A stretch of DNA of 64,000 bases from Spisula solida (taxonomy: Eukaryota; Mollusca; Bivalvia; Venerida; Mactridae). The position numbers and the translations under genes were made by a program. Shown piece by piece: positions 12,241-22,400 of this stretch; positions within the stretch are counted from its first letter, which is position 1; every line of letters starts with the position of its first letter. Under the pieces are notes generated by a model, which saw nothing but the letters and a program-made list of their open reading frames with translations, was not told the origin of the DNA and searched no databases. The DNA lies in NCBI GenBank assembly GCA_947247005.1, contig OX365960.1, positions 18,069,533 through 18,133,532 of the forward strand, in the 5' to 3' direction.

Positions 12241-12465
12241 CCGTGTCTTTAACGTCGATTAATCTGCTTATTCGACTCACTGGTTTACTCTTAAACAGAG
12301 GCATTACACTCTATTTGAACTCTTATTTATGTTTGAGCAGTTTCACTCTAGTTTCTAAATATAAATACTGCGATTTCACAATTTTTTGATCCGGGTGGTT
12401 GAGACGCTTGGACTGCATTGCACAACAGATTGACAGATGATAATAATAGTCACAGAAAGATTACA
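12241..12465 (-). promoter_or_regulatory. Gene B promoter and noncoding first exon
   Basis: A minus-strand GTAAGT donor at 12239-12240 ends a probable noncoding exon (12241 to about 12330). It would join the acceptor at 11691-11692. A TATTTATA-type TATA box lies near 12357-12366. The block at 12371-12465 is the counterpart of 4938-5033 in front of gene A. Confidence 0.58.
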
Positions 12466-13466
12466 GTTCTTTCTAATTTTAGATTATTAAGCCAGTCAAA
12501 TAACGTAAACCGTAACTGAAACGGTTTATTCAATCTAAGGTATCAATTTGAGTTAGTGTCGAATTTTGTGAACAGTTTTATCTGGGACAAGAAGCATAGG
12601 TGGGTAAAGTTCTAGTCAGTGATTCTGTCTACTAGTGTATTAAATTTTGTTCACCATGTCAGTGATGTAATATTCAGTATGTTACAATATGGCACAAGTG
12701 TATTCTTATATATATATCAATCTGTCATTAAATTTTGTGCCATTTTAAGGTTTGAAAATTGTTTATGAAAGTCAAATTCTCAAAATGCGGTATTGTTTAG
12801 TCTACTTTCACATTCATGTGCTGACTGTGACTACTTTGTTGAGACATTCATAGTAATTTAAGTAAATACTTTTTACAAAGATTGCGCAATCATACCAATG
12901 ATTATTAGTGTTTGTATACCTATGTTGTTGTCCCCCAGTGCGTTTGATGCTCCAGAGAGAGCCCTGCGCTTTAAAAGGAGGACGAAGAAGAACTAAATTG
13001 ACATTAAGTCATTTGTGAAGATTGAATTATTGACTAAATAAGTCTTGTAATTGATCTCAATTGAATATGGTACAATAACTTGGACTAGGAGGTTTGTCAT
13101 TTCAGACTGGAGACACAACATAAAGCTTGATAAATAAAAAAATCTGTCGGACAGTTGCAATGCAGGCCTCAACATATATAATTAAAAGCACGCGTCCTGC
13201 AATATAGACAAAGAAGAAAATCCCAAAATCTTACTTGTCCTGCTATATAAATAAAGAAGGAAAACATTGTGCAGGACGACTGGGCGAGTGGATTTATTTT
13301 AAAGTCAATTATTAATTTATTAGTCAATCATCAGTCACTGACTTTAAATTCAGTGATTGTCAATCGTAAAATTTGAAGTGAATCCGAAACACTGATGTAT
13401 AACGTGTATCTTACAGATCCTCCAAACAGAATCGATTCAAAGACAGAAGTAAATACATACACAGCG
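12466..13466. promoter_or_regulatory. Divergent interval between gene B and RIOK3
   Basis: About 1 kb separates the inferred gene B start from the RIOK3 coding start, so it must hold the RIOK3 promoter. A TATCTTACAG acceptor at 13407-13416 suggests a noncoding RIOK3 exon upstream, but I cannot place that exon. No CpG-rich block or clear TATA box is visible for RIOK3. Confidence 0.45.
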
Positions 13467-16400
13467 ATGGAAGGAACATTAACAGAGAATCAGCCAACCA
13501 ATCCTTGGGGAACCAAAAGTAATACTTCACCTTGGAGTAAACCAAATAACACAGTTACACCATGCTCCTTAGAAGATGTGATGAGTGAACAACTTGCTGG
13601 TGAACTTCAAGAAAAAGAAACTTGCAGCTCTGCTTCTCAACCTTTAGGGTATGAATGTTTTATTTCAAATGTCACTTGTTCTATTCCATTTGGCTTGTAT
13701 GCAGAGTGCTCTTACTTAGTAGAAATTAGCACAGGTTGTATCATAAATGATGCATAAATTTTGCTTTGACATCAATATTTAATCATTTAAAATATAGTAT
13801 GACTATGACATGGTATTAATACAGCCTAATCTGTGTTAAAGACCACCTCTAAACAAGGACAATTATTACTAAATCTGTCTGCAAAGACCACCAACTTTAT
13901 ATCCCATTTCAATGATATTTAACCTGTTAAGATATTTTTTGAACCACCTATCAACAAAGACACTGTTACTGTGGGTGATATGTTAGAATGTATATTAAAA
14001 ATATATTTTATGTATTCATCCTTGGATATAACTTACAACAATTTACATGTGGAACTTGTCAATATTTTAATTAAACTTGATTAAAAGGTTTGCCATCTTT
14101 GATATTAAAAGGCACTTTTTGAACAATTTAAATACAATTTTATTTCAAATGTAATAAATTTGGTAGTTTTTATAGATTCAATATTATGTTACAAATATTT
14201 CTTTTTCAGTATTGATATAGAGCCTGAACTTCAGGAACTTATAAATGCTACAAATTCGGAGACAGACACGAGTAGCGATGTGGCGTTAGCTCGTCAGTTA
14301 CAGATACAATATGACCAGGAACATAACCAATTACTACAGGCACAAGAAAAACAGTTTAATGGCACTAACAAAGGTATGTTTCATTTTAAGATGAGGCCTA
14401 AAATATTGTTTGTTTCCCCATCCCCTACCTACCCGATTAAAAAGGGCCCTACCCAAAATATTTTATTGCCCAAATTAAAATAATATTTTTTTTATTAAAA
14501 ATTGGAAGTGAAAATTTTATTTTTTTGTTTACTGGCTTCTTTCTTACGATTAAATTTAGGATTGTTGATTTTCACCTTTGAGTTAATTCTAAATTTCATT
14601 ATTTTTATGCTTTAACCAATAACTATCATTCTGAAACAATTAAAAACAAATATTTACCCTACCTACCTACTCATTCTAAATCTGCTAGGGTCGGGATGGG
14701 GAAACAAAGAATATTTTAAGTTCGGCCTGAGTGGAAATAAATTCCTAGATTATTATTCCTTCCTGTCAAATATTTATCATACCTCAATATTTTCTTTAAA
14801 ATCTTAGTTTGGAGTCACCCTTCCTTCTTATGAAAATTCCATTGACAGTGGCAAAGGATTCCATTTGACTCTGGAGTAGGGGTTTTAACTCTGGAGTAGG
14901 GGTTTTGACTCTTGAAATTTACAAAAAGCCACATTTTAACCCTCAAGATTTTGGTTTGAATGGTAATTTTCTTTAATCTTTTAAAATCATGGGTATTTTG
15001 CCTTTAATATGATTAAATTTAGTCAAAAGTATCAAAATGACCCTTCTATTCAGAAGCTAATGGAACCCCTGTCTTTATTAGGACTCATCCTACCTCCTCA
15101 TGAAAATCTCATTGACAGTGGCATTTCAGAGACAAAAATAATATGAACATTGTTTGTACTTTGATATCGTAAGACAATCACATGTAATGATGTATATGTC
15201 TATATGCTGTAATTAGTCCCCTACCGGTTTTTGACCGGAGGGGACTATAGGTTTGCCCTCCGTCCGTCAGTCCGTCCGTCAAATAATCTGGATCCTGACA
15301 TAACTCAAACAGTTTCCAAGTTAGGTTTATGAAACTTGGTATATGGATAGGGGACAATAAGGGGATTATGCACGTCTAAACATATTTTGATTCTGACATG
15401 GCAACAGAAAGAGTGAAAATATGCCCAAATCTGGATCCTGCCATAACTCAAACAGTTTCCAAGCTAGGTTTATGAAACTTGATATGTGGATAGGGGGCAA
15501 TAAGGGCATTATGCACGTTCTTAATTACTTGTTACAGTAAGACCTGTGTGTTGACATTTCAGTGACTTTATCCTTTGATAACTATAAATGCCAGTACCCT
15601 GAGTTTGACGAGGATGATGACGACGACTACGATCAGGATGATGGGTACGAAGAAAAGTCGCCATGGGGTATGTATTTTAATGATTTCAGTCAAGTATTGA
15701 AAGCAAAGCCGCATGAACTTGTTACTAATTGCTAGCAGTGATCCAGTGGTTAGAACGCTAGATATGTAGTCCAACGATTGGGTATGTTTTCAAATGACTT
15801 AAAAAGAAAATAGAAAATCGGACGCTGGATTTGTAACCCAGCGATTGTCCAGTGGTTAGTATCCTGGATTTGTAACCTGGCCATCCATGAATTGTTTATG
15901 GTCGTGGCACGTCATTTCCTTCCAATAAAATTTGTCAATTCTTCTCAACACAACCGATAATAAATAAGTTGAGATTTTGATGGTTCCTTGTGCCAGTTGT
16001 GGAATGGTGGTACTTAGAATACTACCCTACAGTTCAGGATAGAAAGTTAGGTGAATCGGCCTTCCTATATAACTGAAAGATTGTTGTGGTGAAAGGGCGT
16101 TATAAATTTATTGCTAGAAGGTGAAGGTCTTGACGATTAATTAGATTTGTATTATGATTGTATTTGTTTGTTATTGCAGATAAAGAAGCTGTGCCACACT
16201 TTAATGCACAAGGTTATTCTGGAAAGGGGAAGAACATTACCACAAAACATGATTCCATAATTTGTGGTCGCAAAAATGCATCCAAAATGATGAACGTAAG
16301 TACTTGGTATAGCTAAAAGATTTGCCTTAAGATTTTTTTCATACTTTCGATTTGATAAATTATGATACAACTTGCGGCAGTTGTCCACTGGGTAGTGCAC

Positions 16401-19400
16401 TGGATTTCTAACCCTTGATCTGGGTTCTTTTCCCAGTGGCGAGAACGCCGGGAAGTTATACCCGTCCATGAATATTCAAAATCAATTTTTCCTAGACATG
16501 TGGAGATGCTGGTTCATTGTGGAAGATAAGTAAGTACTGGTTAGGATACAGTCTAGGAAAACTTGTTAGGTGAATAGGCTACCGTATATAACTGAAATTA
16601 TTTTGAAAATGGCATTAAACTTGAGCATAAACAAATCAATCAGACAAACTGTTAATCAATTACTCAGCCTTTAAACAAGAAAACTAATTCGGAATCCAGC
16701 TAATGATTGGTAACATTTTAAAAATGGTCAAATTTATCGTTTTCTTGTATAGAACATTAGCGATTGCTTGACAAACTTTACTTATACTTCTTAATCAAAG
16801 TCTCTTTGATTAATAAAATTTCTTCATATTTATCTTTTTGGTTTTAAAATGTTAAAATCTAGAATTTATGAACCCGCATACAGTGTAGCAGCATTTGCTA
16901 AAATATACTTATTTCTGTACTCACAAATATCAATGATAGTACAGGACTAAATATGTTACTATTATATTTCAGTTTCCACCAGAATTTGTGTGCGGGGACG
17001 GGGAAGGCATGGACATGAAGTTACCTAACAATGTATACAACAAATTAAAACGTCACAGTGAAGCTGAAAATAAACGAAATCAAAAAATTCATGAGAAGAA
17101 AGAACATTCAACTGCTGTAAGTTGAAATAATTACTTCTGTTGCTAAGTTACAATATTATGTAGGTTTCCATTTGTTTAAGTATGAGCAATGGTAAGTGTG
17201 CTAGATGTCTACAGGGCTCAAATTTAACTTTTTTGGTCACTTGCAAATTTTAGCAAGTAGCTTTTTTTCTTACTTGCTAAATCAGAAAAACTACTTGCAA
17301 ATTTAGCCATTCAATTAAAAACGTTACAATATCCACCTGTATTATACCTAGGTAACATAGAGCTATAATCATATTGTTTGTGAACCTGTTATACATCTAT
17401 CAGACTACAGGATTTCAGCAAGTTGTAAATTTGTTGGGAGTCATTTGTGACCTCTTCTAGCAGAAGTTTGTAGGCATCTTTATGCGCCCGAGACCCCGGA
17501 AATTATTTGTAGTTGTACTTGCAAAAAATAGCAAGTGATGATTTTATCCACTTGCATTTTGGGAAATCTACTTGCATTTTGCAAGTTAGCAAGTGCTAAA
17601 TTCGACCCCTGAGTTTAGTCCAGTGGCAACAAGTCATATCTCTCCTTGAGCATTTGATATCTGTGTTGATTTTACTCCACATGTGGAGAAGTTTGTAGTT
17701 ACTGGTTGAAGGATAAGTTGGTACTGGCTTAAATACAGTCAACCAAAAAAGTTGAGTCACAGTGATAAACTGGTTTAAGTTAGTTTGAACAGGGCTTTAT
17801 AAAAAAATACTAAGCCCCCCCCCCCTTCCAAACAAAAACTGATAGGTATCTTCAATGAGTCTTCATTGATGTCTGTGATACTTATTTCATCCACAGTCTT
17901 TCCTTTGCTTTTACCGTTATTATACCCCCGCACAACGAGTTGTAAGGGAGTATACTGGATTCAGCTTGTCCGTCTGTCTGTCTGTCCGTAGACGCATTCT
18001 TGTGGACGCAACTCCTCCTACAGTTTTGGCAGGATTTCGCTCAAACTTTCACAGAGGAACAACCTCAATATATAGATGTGCATGAAGAACGGAATTTGCG
18101 CTGCGATGAATTTTGGCAAAATTATGGCCCTTTGCAGGCGGGGGTATATTAGTCTGCGGAATGGCGACAGCTCTAGTTTTATACTGTAACTGTTTTATAT
18201 CCTATAGGAGCATGCTATGGATCCTCGTACACGACTATCTCTATATAAGATGGTGAACAATGGTACATTAGAATCAATCAGTGGTACCGTCTGTACAGGG
18301 AAGGAATCTGTCATCTTACATGCGCTTGGAGGAACGTTCAAACATTCCGCTCAAAATGAGTAAGTTAATAGTTGTTTTTCTGACGTCAAAAGAATGTAAC
18401 ACTGTCTGGTCAAATTTCAGAATGTTCTTCCTTTGTTCTTTCGAGCATTAAATGGAGCCATTTGTGTAAGAAATAAAAAGTGTACACTGCTCAGATAAAT
18501 TAAGTATGAATTAAAATTTTGAGAACAAACTTTTTTAAAACCATATAGTAGGCAGTGAAATATGAAATTACAAATTCAAGGGTACTGTTCTATCAAAGCA
18601 CTTACAGAAATCGTAAGTTATTCAAAATATTTAATTTGTCATCATTCTTGAACAAATACACATTAGTAACATAATATGTGGTTTGAAGGATTGCATTTAC
18701 TGAAACATCATTAAATATTACAGGCCCCCTTAAAAATTTGCAACTGTTAATGGACTACATAGGGATTAAAATTGAGGGTAACTTTAAGATACCGGTAATA
18801 GTAAGTGCTTTGATAAAACAGTACCCTGGGCTACTGACATAAAAATTATTCTGTAATTCACTTTATATTCATTTAATCTTTATTTCGCGAATTTCATTAA
18901 CAAACTTTTTTGAGGATTTATGAATTCACAATCTCAAAGTTTCCACTAAAGGTAATGAAGTTATGAAAGAATTCATAATTCGACTCAAGTGTCAATGAAG
19001 GTATATACGCAACTGAAATCGGTAGATGAATAAAAATATTTCTGTTTGTTGACGTTACATGTTGTTTCTCGAATATGATATCAAAATAAATATGTACCAT
19101 AAAAAAGCAACAGGGGTGTCAACAGGGCCAAATTATATGCCACATTGTTCATAAATAAAATCCTCATTGTTTATAAATAAAATCTTCCAGAGCAGGTTGA
19201 ATCAGCCATAACTTTGCCATTTCTCAAGATATTTTCTTCAAATAACTGTTATTTTGGTCAGAAATCATAGCTTTTGCAGGATCGATAAATCGATAAATTC
19301 CAAATAAATCAGGAATATTGACACCCTTGAAGCAAGGATAACTTATTTTGATGAATTTTCACTATTCTATAACAGTGAGTTTTCGAATATCTTTGTAGCG

Positions 19401-22400
19401 TCAAAGTCCATACATTACCTCCAGAAGTTGCAATCAAAGTATTTAAAACAACTTTAAATGAGTTCAAAACTCGTGAGAAGTATGTACACGGTGATCACAG
19501 ATTTTCAAAAGATGACTATAAGAAGCAGAACCCTAGAAAGATCATCATGATGTGGGCCATGAAAGAAGCTGCCAATCTGAACAGGTAAAATACTGTAAAA
19601 TCATTTAATTTCAATGGGACAAAAGTTTGTGGTTTTTGTGAAAAAGACCATTTAATCATGATGTGGGCCATGAAAGAAGCTGCCAATCTGAACAGGTAAA
19701 ATACTGTAAAATCATTTAATTTCAATGGGACAAAAGTTTGTGGTTTTTGTGAAAAAGACCATTTAATCATGATGTGGGCCATGAAAGAAGCTGCCAATCT
19801 GAACAGGTAAAATACTGTAAAATCATTTAATTTCAATGGGACAAAAGTTTGTGGTTTTTGTGAAAAAGACCATTTAATCATGATGTGGGCCATGAAAGAA
19901 GCTGCCAATCTGAACAGGTAAAATACTGTAAAATCATTTAATTTCAATGGGACAAAAGTTTGTGGTTTTTGTGAAAAAGACCATTTCGTGAGGTCTGACA
20001 GGGCTTTTTTTCAAGAGTATGGGAAGGGGCCTTTTCACTGAATTTTGGGGAAAATAAGTCATAATTTTTGCAAAAGGGAAAGAAAAAACTTGATGTAAAT
20101 TGGATTTTCATGGAAAACATTTAATTGGAAAATATTAATTAGAGATGAGATTTCTACTTGAGATGCTTTTGGAGATTGGGGCCTGGGCGTCTGTCGTGAG
20201 TCAGTCTCCACAGTCACTACAGTACTTTCACAGCATGAAAATCAATGGTCGTGGAATCTTCAATCACTAATTAGAGCCCCATTATCTCTCCCAAAAATGT
20301 TTGTCCATCATCCAGTCAAAAATCACATTCAGTAAAATTTATTGAAGACAAAATACAAATTTAGACTATAAATTATGCATTTATTGTTTTAATTTCCAGT
20401 TATTTTGTTTACAAACTGGAGGCTGAATTTCGTTTTCTTCCATCTAATGGTGTTTTCCACCTTTGGGACTCACCTAAAGTGCTCAAAATGCATCATTCTG
20501 CTGATAGGTTACCAAGTTATTACTTTTTGAAAATAACAGTTTAAGGCTTAATGTGGCTTTAATAAAAGCCATGAAAAAAGTACCAAATTAAAACTTCTTT
20601 ATAAAAATTTGAAAATAACCATTTAATGTGGCTTTAATAAAAGCCATGAAAAAAGTACCAAATTAAAACTTCTTTATAAAAATTTGAAAATAACCATTTA
20701 ATGTGGCATTAATAAAAGCCATGAAAAAAGTACCAAATTAAAACTTCTTTATAAAAATTTGAAAATAACCATTTAATGTGGCTTTAATAAAAGCCATGAA
20801 AAAAGTACCAAATTAAAACTTCTTTATAAAAATTTGAAAATAACCATTTAATGTGGCTTAAATAAAAGCCATGAAAAAAATACCAAATTAAAACTTCTTT
20901 ATAAAAATTTGAAAATAACCATTTAATGTGGCTTTAATAAAAGCCATGAAAAAAGTACCTAATTAAAACTTCTTTATAAAAATTTGAAAATAACCATTTA
21001 ATGTGGCTTTAATAAAAGCCATGAAAAAAGTACCAAATTAAAACTTCTTTATAAAAATTTGAAAATAACAGTTTAATGTGGCTTTAATAAAAGCCATGAA
21101 AAAAGTACCAAATTAAAACTTCTTTATAAAAATTTGAAAATAACAGTTTAATGTGGCTTTAATAAAAGCTATGAAAAAAGTACCAAATTAAAACTTCTTC
21201 TTACTCTGCTACAGGATGAAGAAGTTCAACATTCCATGTCCAGAGGTCTATGTATTAAAGAAGCATGTTTTAGTGATGACGTTTATTGGTGTGGATCAGA
21301 AACCAGCTCCTAAACTGAAGGATGCCAACATGTCATACACTGACTATTGCGATGCTTATGAACAGACAATTCAGGTATGTTAATTACCATTGATTATAGT
21401 AAATTGGTATGGACTATACCAGTAAATTTAATTTTGCTTGGTAAGACGTGTCAGTTGAGCATGATTTCTTTATGAATGCATGAATTGATAATGAATGTTT
21501 ATATAAAGACACTGCTGTTGTTTGGAATGAAGTTTTATGGTATTCTCTGTATTTGTTATTTCAGATTATGAAGAAAATCCAACGTGATTGTGGTTTAGTC
21601 CATGCGGATCTCAGTGAATATAATATATTATGGTGGAAAGGTCGGGTGTGGATAATTGATGTCAGTCAAGCTGTAGACGTAACACATCCCAGTGCCATGG
21701 AGTTCTTGTATCGTGATTGTACTAATGTTATTAATGTAAGTATATAATGTCTTCAAGGTTCGCATAGGCCTTGAAAAGTCCTTGAATTCATTTTTTGACC
21801 TTGAAAAGTCCTTGAATTTTGGTGTGATAATTTTGTCTTGTGTTGGTTCACTTCATGGTTTGTTTATTTCAGTTTAACACCGCTTCACAACTTGAACCAG
21901 GCCCCGATCTCCCAAAACATCTTGAGTAGAAATCTCATCTCAAATTGAGATTTTGCTCAAATTCTAGTCTGAATTTGAGATAAATATGGAGTTTGAACTC
22001 TTTAAACTTTACTGTAATATACTAAGAATAATGTTTTCTGTTTTGTGATGCGAATTTCGAGTCAAGCCTCCCATGAAAATTATATAAACGACACATGACA
22101 ATTTTTGAGATGAGATTTAACTCAGATTGAGATGTCTCGGGAAATTGGCGCCTGTTTTCAGTTATTCATGACAGCTGATTCACATAACCAGTTTCCCTGG
22201 ACTGTATCCTAACAAGTACTAACATACCCTTCAATAAGGATCCGGCAACTTTGACACTCGACTTTATTGTCAAATTTTCATGGAAGAGTATGACATGCTG
22301 TGACCAGGAATCAAACCTTGATCGTCGGGTTACAGACCTTCACCTTGACCTAATTTTGGACATAGACTTATTTATGGACAAGGCTTCCACAGGGGGCATA

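Noticed and set aside
13395..13397. Upstream ATG as RIOK3 start
   Set aside because: A TATCTTACAG acceptor lies between it and the conserved N-terminus, and the ATG at 13467 gives a length before the PWG motif like that of other RIOK3 proteins.
19516..19947. Minus-strand 143-residue open frame with a perfect 37-residue repeat
   Set aside because: It is the antisense of the 111-bp array that overlaps RIOK3 exon 7; the plus strand explains the sequence.
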